A program made the translations under genes and the position numbers. From Planctomycetota bacterium (lineage in GTDB: Bacteria; Planctomycetota; Planctomycetia; Planctomycetales; Planctomycetaceae), in assembly GCA_029977045.1 (NCBI GenBank), contig JAPOLP010000227.1, positions 1 to 8,065 of the forward strand: a DNA stretch of 8,065 nucleotides, read 5' to 3'. The notes beneath the pieces are model-generated. The model was not told the DNA's origin, did no database searches, and was given only the letters and a program-made list of their open reading frames with translations. Numbering within the stretch: position 1 is the first letter of the stretch; every line of letters begins with the position of its first letter. Positions 1 through 6,833 of the stretch are shown here, in pieces.

Positions 1-1082
1 GCGTGTTTTCCCTTCAAAAGATGGTCAACGATCATCAGGTGCAGGATGCTGACGCCGAGGCTTCGCCAGACGTCACTCTGCTCAGGAGCGAGTTCCTGCA
101 TCGGGCTCGTGTCCGTCGCGCGAGCGAGCAGCCATTTGCCGTCCGCCGGAGTTCCGAAGCCGAAGACACTCTGGTCGCCTTCTGCGTCCATCGTTTCCCA
201 GGCGGCTTCGGCACTGTCGACTTCTTCGATGCTGAAGTGACCGCCGACGGCTGCTCGAACGTCGTCCGCCGTCAGTTCCGGGAAGCCCGAAACCAGCCGG
301 TGCGTCGGCAGAATTGCGAGGCCGGGGTCATCCATCCCGACAAACATCATCAGCGTGTAGTTGGCCGCTGATGAATCGTCGAGCTGTCCCGCTTCGGCCA
401 GCTGGTTCCGATAGTTGCACGACGTTTCGTAACGGTGATGACCGTCGGCGATGAAGATCGGCTTGTCGGCCAGAGTCTGCTGAACCTGGGCGACAACCGC
501 AGAATCGGTCACCGGCCACATGCGATGCGTCACGCCGAGATGATCGATCGCAACGAGCGGCGTGACGGAACGGGCCGCATCTTCCAAAGCGTTCTGAGCG
601 GCCTAGTCTGAATCCGGATACAGACCAAAGATCGGCGAGAGGTTTGCCTGGCAGGCGGTCATCAGTGCCAGCCGATCCTTCTTCGGACCGGGCATCGTCT
701 GCTCGTGCGGGAAGACATTGCCCTTGCCGAACTCTTCCAGCCGCAGCCGACCGAGAAAACCTTTGCGGAGGAACGTCTGCCCCTCCCACTCGAATTCCTG
801 ATGGTAGACGTATAGCGCCGCCTCGTGTTCGCGAATGAGAACTCCGTCTTCCTGCCACTGACGGAAGAACTTCGACGCTCGTGCGTAACGGTCGTCCGTA
901 CCAGAATCAGTCGGTTCGTCACGGTTCAGAATCAGCCGCACGCAGTTGCAGGGATGCTTCTTGTAGAGATCGTCCTGCTGCTCGGCATCAATCACGTCAT
1001 ACGGAGGAGCGACGACGTCCGAAAGATCGCCAACCTGTCCCACGTCATACCGCCACGCCTGAAGACCCTGCACTTCCGCCAT
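1..1082 (-). pseudogene. DUF1015 family protein, interrupted by in-frame TAG and cut by the window edge
   Basis: About 360 codons are visible in one continuous frame, broken only by TAG at 603-605 (codon 160). Before it are the N-terminal VVAPPYDV (residues 23-30) and FPHEQTMPGPKKDRLALM (124-141), then SPIFGLYPDSD directly before the stop. After it the frame continues in register with ADGHHRYETS (about 212-221), NYTLMMFVGMDDPGLAILPTHRLV and a C-terminal LHLMIVDHLL. All are features I recognise from DUF1015 (Pfam PF06245), a roughly 400-450 residue cytosolic family of unknown function, often seen near serine biosynthesis genes in other bacteria. The start is ATG at 1082-1080, preceded by AGGGAA six bases upstream. 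An upstream ATG at 1157 is in frame, but it would translate the intergenic repeat. Conservation on both sides of the TAG suggests a recent nonsense change, a sequencing error or readthrough rather than old decay. The family call is firm; the gene's status is open. Confidence 0.85.
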
Positions 1083-1107
1083 GATGAGTTCCCTGTATGA
1101 AACCGTT

Positions 1108-1166
1108 GGGTGCGTCTTGACGCACCAGAAACATTTCGTGAAGCAATGGTGCGTCAAGACGCACCC
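1108..1166. repeat. Intergenic inverted repeat pair of self-complementary REP-like units
   Basis: Two 20-bp arms, 1108-1127 and 1147-1166, are exact reverse complements separated by a 19-base spacer. Each arm is itself a hairpin: GGTGCGTC and GACGCACC enclose TT in the first copy and AA in the second. The element can therefore fold either as one long stem or as two small ones. It sits between trpF and the DUF1015 gene, both transcribed leftward, and has no T-run on the exit side, so it is a poor intrinsic terminator. The arrangement resembles paired REP units (BIME-like). I recall similar GGGTGCGTC elements in planctomycete genomes but cannot verify copy number here. Confidence 0.8.
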
Positions 1167-1205
1167 TACTCAAGTCGAGCATCATCCGCTCGACAGCCGC
1201 ATCCG

Positions 1206-1871
1206 TCACTCGCCGGTCGCTGACTTCGCTGCCGCGATGAACTCGCGAACGAGATCGAGGTCTTTGACGCCCCGAGCTGACTCGACTCCGCTGGCCACGT
1301 CGACTCCGAACGGTCGCGTGATGCGAATGGCGTCGGCGACGTTCGCCGGATGCAGTCCGCCAGCGACAATCAGCGGCGGCCAGCGCGCGGAATCATACTG
1401 ATCCGCCAGCAGATCCCAAGGCGCCGTGTGTCCCGTTCCCCCGTATTCTCCCGCCACGTGAGAATCCACCAGGCATCCGGCCAACTTCACGTTAAGGCGG
1501 CTGCACTCGGCGAGATACTCCCCGATCGCGCCGCATCCGGACTCGTCGATGCGAAACGCTCGCAGCAGCCGGAGGTCCGGTCGGCGGATCGCCAACTCGG
1601 CCAGAAACTCCGGCGTCTCGTCTCCGTGAAGCTGGACCGTCTGCAGGCCGCACTCGTCGACCGTTGCGAGCACCTCATCAAGGCTGTGATTGACGAACAG
1701 CCCGATCATTTCGAGCGACTCACCAAACTCCTGAGCGATCTCGCGCGCGACGGCGCGCTCCACGCACCGCGGACTCGGTGAATAGAAGTTGAGCCCGATC
1801 GCGTCTGCTCCGGCTTCGCAGACAGATCGAGCCGTCGCTGAATCCCGGATTCCGCAGATCTTAACCCACAT
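1206..1871 (-). CDS. trpF: Phosphoribosylanthranilate isomerase
   Basis: This 221-residue cytosolic enzyme converts N-(5'-phosphoribosyl)anthranilate to CdRP, the Amadori rearrangement step of tryptophan synthesis. It has the normal length and the single (beta/alpha)8 barrel of the family. Visible motifs are VKICGIRD at residues 3-10, where Cys6 matches the catalytic cysteine; GLNF (26-29); VQLHGDE (79-85); LVD (134-136), with Asp136 matching the catalytic aspartate; GGTG (144-147); and the phosphate-binding VAGGLHPANV (169-178) and GVDVASGVES (189-198), followed by GVKD. The ATG at 1871-1869 is preceded by AGGAG nine bases upstream, which fixes the start. The stop is TGA. No other trp gene lies in the window, so it is a detached trp gene. 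It is transcribed away from glgC and toward the DUF1015 gene. Confidence 0.96.
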   Translation of the reverse strand: MWVKICGIRDSATARSVCEAGADAIGLNFYSPSPRCVERAVAREIAQEFGESLEMIGLFVNHSLDEVLATVDECGLQTVQLHGDETPEFLAELAIRRPDLRLLRAFRIDESGCGAIGEYLAECSRLNVKLAGCLVDSHVAGEYGGTGHTAPWDLLADQYDSARWPPLIVAGGLHPANVADAIRITRPFGVDVASGVESARGVKDLDLVREFIAAAKSATGE

Positions 1872-2076
1872 CAGAAGTCGCTCCTGTCGCCGCCAGCCAT
1901 CGAACGACGCTGATCCGGCACGGGAAATGTATCAGGCAGGGGAACGGCTGTTTCCAGAATCGCGACAGTTGGTCCTGAACCAGCCCGGCCCGGTGGCGGA
2001 AGTTTCGGCCAGCGGGCATGATCCCGAATGTCTGCAAGGCCGCAAGCGCCCCTCTCTCACCAATTGGCAAACTCCC
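1872..2076. other. Divergent intergenic region between trpF and glgC
   Basis: These 205 bases must carry the promoters of both divergent genes, but I see no clear -35/-10 pair on either strand. Next to trpF is its Shine-Dalgarno sequence (AGGAG on the minus strand, 1885-1881). Next to glgC there is no purine-rich ribosome site. An 8-bp palindrome CCAATTGG lies at 2060-2067, ten bases before the glgC start; it may be chance. The glgC frame stays open leftward through this region to 1789, overlapping trpF on the other strand, which I take as a high-GC artefact. Confidence 0.5.
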
Positions 2077-3357
2077 ATGCGTAAGAACGTCGTCTGCCTG
2101 ATCCTCGGCGGTGGCCGGGGAACCCGTCTCTTCCCGCTCACCGAGCACCGCTCGAAGCCCGCCGTGCCGCTCGCTGGAAACTACCGGCTGATCGACATCC
2201 CGATTTCCAACTGCCTGAACTGTGACATCAACCGCATCTATGTGCTGACGCAGTTCAACTCGGTGAGCCTGCACCGCCACATCCGGCAGACGTACCGCTT
2301 CGACCGCTTCAGCAACGGCTTCATCGAAATCCTTGCCGCCCAGCAGACAATGGAAGGCGACAACTGGTATCAGGGCACCGCCGACGCCGTCCGCAAGCAA
2401 CTCCGCTATATCCAGCAGCCTGATATCGACTACGTGCTCGTTCTGTCCGGCGACCAGCTCTACCGGATGGACTTTGAGGCGATGCTCGAAAACCACCTCG
2501 CTGCTGGAGCCGACGCGTCGATTGCCGCGCTGCCCGTCACCGACGAGGCGGCCAAAGGTTTCGGCGTGATGCGGATCGACGATGCCGGTCGCGTCCACGG
2601 TTTTCTGGAGAAGCCGCAGACGACCGATGAGATGGACATGGTCCGGATGGACCCCGCCTGGATCGATCAGCAGGGCATCCCGAGCCAGGGTCGCAGCCTG
2701 CTCGCCAGCATGGGCATCTACCTGTTCAATCGAGACTGCCTCGTCGAACTGCTCGAAAAGAACGACTACACGGACTTCGGCAAGGAAGTCTTTCCAATGT
2801 CGATCCGGGCGCGCAAGGTTCACGTCAACCTGTTCGACGGCTACTGGGAGGACATCGGGACGATCAAGGCGTTCTACGACGCAAATCTTGCACTGGCTGG
2901 CGAGGCACCGCCGTTCGACCTGATCGACGAACAGAACCCGATCTTCACTCGAGCCCGCGCCCTGGCACCGGCTCGAATCCTCGACGCAACCGTCCGACAG
3001 AGTCTGATCGCTCCGGGAGCCTTCATCGAAACGAATGCCCTGATCGAGAACTCGATCGTCGGCCTGCGCTGCCACGTCGGCAACAGTGCCAGCATCCGCA
3101 GCTCGATCATCATGGGGAACGACTTCTACGAGGATCAGAACGGGCAGCAGCTCAGCAATCTCCCGCCGGTCGGCATCGGCGAGGGCTCCGTCGTCGAGGG
3201 GGCGATCGTCGATAAGAACGTGCGAATCGGTCGAAACTGCAAAGTCCGCCTGCGTCCCGGAATCGAAGCAGACTGCGACATCAACGGCGTCAACATTCGC
3301 GATGGCATCATCGTCGTGCCGAAGGGAGCCGTTCTGCCGGATGGTTGGGAACTGTGA
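2077..3357 (+). CDS. glgC: Glucose-1-phosphate adenylyltransferase (ADP-glucose pyrophosphorylase), cyanobacterial/plant type
   Basis: This 426-residue enzyme makes ADP-glucose from ATP and glucose 1-phosphate, the committed step of glycogen synthesis. The N-terminal nucleotidyltransferase domain has GGGRGTRL (11-18), KPAVPLAGNYRLIDIP (27-42), LTQFNSVSL (57-65), WYQGTADAVR (97-106), SGDQLYRMD (124-132) with the catalytic aspartate expected at Asp126, EKP (178-180) and YWEDIGTI (256-263). The C-terminal left-handed beta-helix ends VDKNVRIG and VVPKGAVLPDG. The sequence resembles cyanobacterial and plant enzymes, not E. coli GlgC. Lys380 and Lys416 align with the two lysines that bind 3-phosphoglycerate in Anabaena (Lys382, Lys419), so 3-PGA activation is plausible by inference. 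The start at ATG 2077 gives the family N-terminus MRKNVVCLILGGG. There is no Shine-Dalgarno sequence. No glgA or glgB is adjacent. Confidence 0.95.
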   Translation: MRKNVVCLILGGGRGTRLFPLTEHRSKPAVPLAGNYRLIDIPISNCLNCDINRIYVLTQFNSVSLHRHIRQTYRFDRFSNGFIEILAAQQTMEGDNWYQGTADAVRKQLRYIQQPDIDYVLVLSGDQLYRMDFEAMLENHLAAGADASIAALPVTDEAAKGFGVMRIDDAGRVHGFLEKPQTTDEMDMVRMDPAWIDQQGIPSQGRSLLASMGIYLFNRDCLVELLEKNDYTDFGKEVFPMSIRARKVHVNLFDGYWEDIGTIKAFYDANLALAGEAPPFDLIDEQNPIFTRARALAPARILDATVRQSLIAPGAFIETNALIENSIVGLRCHVGNSASIRSSIIMGNDFYEDQNGQQLSNLPPVGIGEGSVVEGAIVDKNVRIGRNCKVRLRPGIEADCDINGVNIRDGIIVVPKGAVLPDGWEL

Positions 3358-3360
3358 CGT

Positions 3361-3398
3361 TGCCCGAATGAGTCGGAACGCCGGGCAGCCGCGTTCCG
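3361..3398 (+). other. Two mutually exclusive hairpins just after glgC
   Basis: An 8-bp perfect stem pairs CGGAACGC (3374-3381) with GCGTTCCG (3391-3398) around a 9-base loop. An alternative stem pairs TGCCCG (3361-3366) with CGGGCA (3382-3387). The two cannot both form: the 3361-3366/3382-3387 stem encloses the left arm of the first within its loop and uses bases of its loop. No T-run follows, so this is not a standard intrinsic terminator. It could stabilise the 3' end of the glgC transcript or be chance in GC-rich DNA. The rest of the gap to 3503 contains only a weak GAAGAGAG/CTCTCTTC inverted repeat (3458-3465 and 3493-3500). Confidence 0.35.
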
Positions 3399-3502
3399 CG
3401 AGGCTCGACACTGCCAATTGACGTCGAGAACTCTTTCGCAGCAGGCGTGCGGCGGTCGAAGAGAGACGTGCTGAAGTTTCTCTTTGAGCTGCCTCTCTTC
3501 CG

Positions 3503-4258
3503 GTGAAGCCGCCAGCCGTGATTGCTCCGCACGTATTTGAACCGTCTCCGGACGAGGACCCGACCGACCAGATCGACGATGCTCTGCCGTCGTCCGACTC
3601 CATCACCTGGCCGCGTTGGGTGCGAGGTTTCGTCTCGGTCGTCCTCGTTCTCCACCTGGTCGCGATCGTCTCCGCTCCGTGGGCGATGCAGCCGTCGTCG
3701 GTACTGGCTCAGCGAGTGTTCTCGTTCTTCCAGCCGTACGTCGCCCTGGCTTTCCTCAATCCCGGCTCCCCCTTCTGCGCACCCGAGCCGGGGCCGAGCC
3801 ACGTCATCCGGTACGAGCTGCAGCTCGACGACGGAAAACTGATCACCGGGCAGTTCCCTGATGCCCAGGCTCACTCGCCGAGACTGCTGTACCACCGGCA
3901 CTTCATGCTCAGCGAAACGGCGAACCGCCTGGCCGTTGATCCGGCTCAGCAACCGGCACTCGATGAACTGTCGCGATCGTTCGCCGAGCACCTGATGACG
4001 CAGTACTCGGCCAGCCGAGCAACGCTTTACCTGCGGCGGCACTACATCCAGACGCCCGAGCAGGTCGCCGCCGGAATGCCGCTCGACGCTCCGGAACTCT
4101 TCGCCGAACGACCCCTCGGCACGTTTGATTCCAAAGTTAGCGGAAGGGCGCAAGTCGTCCGGCCTCTGGCCCAAACGACGACAGATGCAGGGCCGGAGGG
4201 CTCGCGCCATACCGCTACCCAGCGAACCGCGACCAACACGCAAGGAGCCATCCGATGA
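3503..4258 (+). CDS. Conserved membrane-anchored protein, partner of the HTTM protein
   Basis: This is a 251-residue protein of unknown function. Residues 1-36 are acidic and proline-rich. One hydrophobic segment at about 41-60 (RGFVSVVLVLHLVAIVSAPW) should be a membrane anchor, followed by FFQPYVALAFLNPGSPFCAPEPGPSH (75-100) and a soluble part with IRYELQLDDGKLITGQFPD (102-120) and SPRLLYHRHFMLSE (125-138). I recognise these blocks from proteins that sit next to HTTM genes in planctomycetes, but I know no assigned activity. The last 40 or so residues are Thr/Ala/Arg-rich and low in complexity. The start is a GTG without a Shine-Dalgarno sequence; an in-frame TGA at 3485-3487 prevents any much longer form, and GTG at 3518 is an alternative. 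The stop overlaps the next start as ATGA (4255-4258), so the two proteins are probably translated in step and act together in the membrane. Confidence 0.85.
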   Translation: MKPPAVIAPHVFEPSPDEDPTDQIDDALPSSDSITWPRWVRGFVSVVLVLHLVAIVSAPWAMQPSSVLAQRVFSFFQPYVALAFLNPGSPFCAPEPGPSHVIRYELQLDDGKLITGQFPDAQAHSPRLLYHRHFMLSETANRLAVDPAQQPALDELSRSFAEHLMTQYSASRATLYLRRHYIQTPEQVAAGMPLDAPELFAERPLGTFDSKVSGRAQVVRPLAQTTTDAGPEGSRHTATQRTATNTQGAIR

Positions 4259-5286
4259 TCCGCGACTGGTTCCGCTCACTGTTCACTGCCACCGCCGACG
4301 GCTGGAATCGCTTCTGGTTCGCGCCGAGCCACCCCGCAACGCTGTCCGTCATCCGCATCGCGACCGGCACGCTGCTGTTCTACTCGCACCTGGTCTGGGC
4401 ACTGAACTCGTCCAGCTTCTTCGGCGAGACAAGCTGGCTGAACAGCCCAGCAACCAACGCCCTGCGCGGCGACGGATACGGCTTCAGCCTGCTGAAGCTG
4501 ATCGATGGCCAGCCCGCAGCAATGTTCGCTGTTCACGCAGTCGCGCTGATCGCGTCGCTGTGCCTGGCCATTGGCTGCTTCTCGCGAATCGCGGCGCTGG
4601 CAACGTTCGCTCTGACGATCTCGTTTGCAAACCGCAATCCCGGCACGCTCTACGGCTTCGATCAGATCCTCGGCTTCCTGACGCTGTACCTCACCGTCAA
4701 CCCCGGCCACGGCTGGCTGTCCGTCGACGCCTTGCGAGCCCGTCGTCGCAACCAACAGGGCTTTCGTCTCTCTGCTCTCGGCCCTCAGCCGACCGTAACA
4801 ATCGCCACCCGGTTGATCCAGCTCCACCTGTGCCTGCTGTACTTCGTGGCCGGCATCTCGAAGCTGAAAGGCGCGACGTGGTGGAGCGGCGTGGCGTTCT
4901 GGGGAGCGATCGGCAATCAGGAATACCAGACTGTCGACCTGACGGCTCTCGTCCACTGGCCTGTGATCATCAACCTGCTGACGCACGTCACGCTGGCCTG
5001 GGAAATCTCGTACCCCTTCGTCGTCTGGAACCGCTGGCTGCGTCCGTTCGCCCTCGCAATGGCCGTCGTCGTTCACGCGGGGATCGGCATCTGCTTCGGG
5101 ATGTTGACGTTCGGGATGATCATGATCGCCGCCAACGTCGCTTTCGTGAGTCCGACGCTGATTCGGCAACTGGCCGGCGACGCTGATGAACGTCCCTCAC
5201 GCCCCGAACCGCAGCGTGACCGAGCATCGCAACCCGCCGGTCTGGATCGCGGTCGGTCCTCGCAAAAAAAACTGCATCCGGTTTGA
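4255..5286 (+). CDS. HTTM domain (vitamin K-dependent gamma-carboxylase-like) membrane protein
   Basis: This 343-residue polytopic membrane protein has hydrophobic segments at about 29-50, 87-108, 110-127, 133-148, 183-202, 236-257, 262-280 and 282-299. The diagnostic stretch is RLIQLHLCLLYFVAGISKLKG (186-206) followed by WWSG (209-212). It matches the HTTM/VKG_Carbox family, in which the animal enzyme carries AGVKKLDADW; Lys203 aligns with the catalytic-base lysine 218 of human gamma-glutamyl carboxylase. Bacterial members have no settled function, so a carboxylase reaction here is inference. The lumenal half of the animal enzyme is absent. Residues past about 305 form a charged, Arg/Pro-rich tail that looks unconserved and contains an A8 tract (5264-5271) five codons before the TGA. 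The gene is coupled to its upstream neighbour through an ATGA overlap. Confidence 0.9.
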   Translation: MIRDWFRSLFTATADGWNRFWFAPSHPATLSVIRIATGTLLFYSHLVWALNSSSFFGETSWLNSPATNALRGDGYGFSLLKLIDGQPAAMFAVHAVALIASLCLAIGCFSRIAALATFALTISFANRNPGTLYGFDQILGFLTLYLTVNPGHGWLSVDALRARRRNQQGFRLSALGPQPTVTIATRLIQLHLCLLYFVAGISKLKGATWWSGVAFWGAIGNQEYQTVDLTALVHWPVIINLLTHVTLAWEISYPFVVWNRWLRPFALAMAVVVHAGIGICFGMLTFGMIMIAANVAFVSPTLIRQLAGDADERPSRPEPQRDRASQPAGLDRGRSSQKKLHPV

Positions 5287-5356
5287 GTTTCTGCAGACCC
5301 GACACGCCGGCGATCCCGGCTGTGAGAAAGGCCCAGCGACCGGCTCCGGCACCGTA

Positions 5357-5386
5357 TTGACAGTTTTTCGCGACTCGCCGTAGATT
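5357..5386 (+). promoter_or_regulatory. Sigma70-like promoter for the DegT aminotransferase gene
   Basis: A perfect TTGACA (5357-5362) is followed after 18 bases by TAGATT (5381-5386), which matches four of six positions of the -10 consensus. Transcription would begin near 5393 and give a leader of about 48 bases. That leader could start with a 6-bp hairpin, CCGGAA (5394-5399) with TTCCGG (5406-5411). The promoter lies in the 154-base gap after the HTTM gene, which suggests that the aminotransferase is transcribed on its own. I saw no intrinsic terminator before it. Confidence 0.6.
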
Positions 5387-5430
5387 CCCCGGCCCGGAAA
5401 TGGACTTCCGGTCCCACCACATCCGCGAAT

Positions 5431-5434
5431 GGAG
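5431..5434 (+). promoter_or_regulatory. Ribosome binding site that decides the DegT start
   Basis: GGAG stands six bases before ATG 5441. The competing in-frame ATG at 5429 overlaps this site and has no purine-rich sequence ahead of it, so 5441 is preferred. The difference is only four residues. Confidence 0.6.
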
Positions 5435-5440
5435 TCGCAC

Positions 5441-6658
5441 ATGTCGAACGTGCTCCCCTCCGGCACCTCTCCTGCCTCCCCTCCCGTCCCCTTCATCGAC
5501 CTCAAAGCCCAGTACGAAACGATCCGCGAAGACGTTCAGGAAGCGGTTCAGCGAGTCTTTGAGAGCCAGGCATTCGTCCTCGGCGACGAAGTGTCCGAAT
5601 TTGAATGCGACATCGCTGAGTATTGCGATTCGCGCGAGGCAATCGGCTGTGCGTCCGGTTCCGACGCTCTGCTACTGTCGCTGATGGGCCTCGAAATCGG
5701 AGAAGGTGACGAAGTCATCACGTCGCCGTTTACGTTCTTCGCAACGGCGGGAGCGATCTGCCGCACCGGTGCAAAACCCGTTTTCGTCGACATCCGCCCT
5801 GACACGTACAACATCGACACGACGCAGATCGAAGCAGCGATCACCGAGAAAACCAAAGCCATCATGCCGGTCCACCTGTTCGGCCAGTGTGCTGACATGG
5901 ACCCCATCTGGCGCATCGCGACGCATCACGGCATCCCGGTTATCGAAGACGCCTGCCAGGCGATCGGAGCGACCTACAACGGACGTCGTGCCGGAGTCCT
6001 CGGACGCACCGGCTGCTTCAGCTTCTTCCCAACGAAAAATCTCGGCGGAGCTGGCGACGGCGGCCTGATCACGACTGACGACGCCGAACTCGCTGGACGG
6101 CTGCGACGACTCCGAGTCCACGGCGACCTGGGCGGCTACTCGCACCAGGAAATGGGTTTCAACAGCCGGCTCGACGCCCTGCAGGCGGCGGTGCTGCGAG
6201 TCAAACTCGCCTACCTGGAAGACTGGTCCGAAGCTCGCCGCGCGAACGCCGATCTGTACCGCGAGATGTTCGAGGATTACGACCTGCTCGACGCAGTCAC
6301 GCTGCCGGTCGAGATGCCGGATCGGCGGCACATTTACAACCAGTTCACGCTGCGGGTTCACGACGGTCGCCGCGACGAGCTGCTGCAGTCGATGCGGCAG
6401 GCCGGAGTCGGCGCGATGGTCTACTACCCGACGCCGCTACATCTGCAGAAGTGCTTCCAGGGACTCGGCTACTCAGCCGGCGAGATGCCTGAATCCGAAC
6501 GAGCCGGTGCGGAAGTCCTCTCGCTGCCGATCTTCGCCGAAATCACTGAAGCTCAGCAGGAGCAGGTCGTCCAGGGCGTCGCCTCAGCACTGGGCCGCAG
6601 CATCATCCCGAAACGCTCGATCGTTTCGTTCGAGATGCCGGCGAAGAAGGCAGCGTAA
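5441..6658 (+). CDS. DegT/DnrJ/EryC1/StrS family PLP-dependent sugar aminotransferase
   Basis: This 405-residue cytosolic enzyme is expected to transfer an amino group, usually from glutamate, to a keto-sugar nucleotide for lipopolysaccharide, capsule or glycoprotein sugars. The N-terminal PFIDLKAQYETIRE (17-30) and FVLGDEVSEFE (45-55) are typical. PLP-site features are ASGSDALLLSL (71-81), PFTFFATAG (96-104), EDACQAIGA (169-177) with Asp170 and Gln173, and FSFFPTKNLGGAGDGG (193-208), where Lys199 is the Schiff-base lysine. GFNSRLDALQAA (239-250) and YYPTPLHLQ (328-336) complete the fold. Length is normal and all key residues are present. It looks closest to WbpE/FdtB-like members, but the sugar substrate cannot be read from sequence. 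No dehydrogenase, acyltransferase or glycosyltransferase is adjacent. It ends in TAA and converges on the 6834-7451 gene. Confidence 0.93.
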   Translation: MSNVLPSGTSPASPPVPFIDLKAQYETIREDVQEAVQRVFESQAFVLGDEVSEFECDIAEYCDSREAIGCASGSDALLLSLMGLEIGEGDEVITSPFTFFATAGAICRTGAKPVFVDIRPDTYNIDTTQIEAAITEKTKAIMPVHLFGQCADMDPIWRIATHHGIPVIEDACQAIGATYNGRRAGVLGRTGCFSFFPTKNLGGAGDGGLITTDDAELAGRLRRLRVHGDLGGYSHQEMGFNSRLDALQAAVLRVKLAYLEDWSEARRANADLYREMFEDYDLLDAVTLPVEMPDRRHIYNQFTLRVHDGRRDELLQSMRQAGVGAMVYYPTPLHLQKCFQGLGYSAGEMPESERAGAEVLSLPIFAEITEAQQEQVVQGVASALGRSIIPKRSIVSFEMPAKKAA

Positions 6659-6765
6659 ACCGGCTGGCGAATCAGCACTTGCAGGCCGGACCGAGCTCCG
6701 CGAGTTCCGGCGTCATGCTGCCGGAACAACGCAAAACTTGTTTCGGCCTGCGATCCAGAACAGAA

Positions 6766-6799
6766 AAAGGCCGCGACGGGAATTCCCGTCGCGGCCTTT
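6766..6799. terminator. Bidirectional intrinsic terminator
   Basis: A perfect 15-bp stem pairs 6766-6780 (AAAGGCCGCGACGGG) with 6785-6799 around the loop AATT. On the plus strand it runs into TTTCTGTTTT, ending transcripts of the aminotransferase (stop at 6658). On the minus strand the left flank reads as five T residues, ending transcripts of the converging gene (stop at 6834). CAG/CTG flanks could extend the stem past a two-base bulge. The remainder of the 175-base convergent gap shows nothing else. Confidence 0.9.
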
Positions 6800-6833
6800 C
6801 TGTTTTGATCAGGACGCCAGCCGGCAAAGCGGC

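Noticed and set aside
603..605. TAG as a pyrrolysine codon
   Set aside because: The position is not a known pyrrolysine site, no pyl genes are visible, and relatives of this motif would fit a glutamate or glutamine codon changed by one base.
1083..1157. N-terminal extension of the DUF1015 protein from an ATG at 1157
   Set aside because: It would translate the palindromic repeat, and the family N-terminus (MAEVQGLQAWRYD) begins at 1082 with a Shine-Dalgarno-like AGGGAA ahead of it.
1108..1166. CRISPR array or transposon end
   Set aside because: There are only two copies in inverted orientation with one short spacer, no transposase gene and no flanking target duplication.
1789..2076. 96-codon upstream extension of glgC
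   Set aside because: It overlaps trpF on the opposite strand, does not resemble any GlgC N-terminus, and the normal family start is at 2077.
1861..3606. 581-codon minus-strand open frame opposite glgC
   Set aside because: Its translation has no recognisable domain and is dense in Val, Asp and Arg, as expected opposite a GC-rich gene; glgC is unmistakable on the other strand.
4276..5169. 297-codon minus-strand frame opposite the HTTM gene
   Set aside because: Low-complexity Gln/Arg/Asp-rich translation with no motif; an antisense shadow.
4125..5186. 353-codon plus-strand frame overlapping the HTTM gene
   Set aside because: It is an Arg/Pro-rich shadow of the real gene, which has clear membrane segments and family motifs.
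5186..5383. 65-codon plus-strand frame overlapping the end of the HTTM gene
   Set aside because: No ribosome site or recognisable motif, and it runs into the promoter of the next gene; kept only as the alternative frame reached by slippage at the A8 tract.
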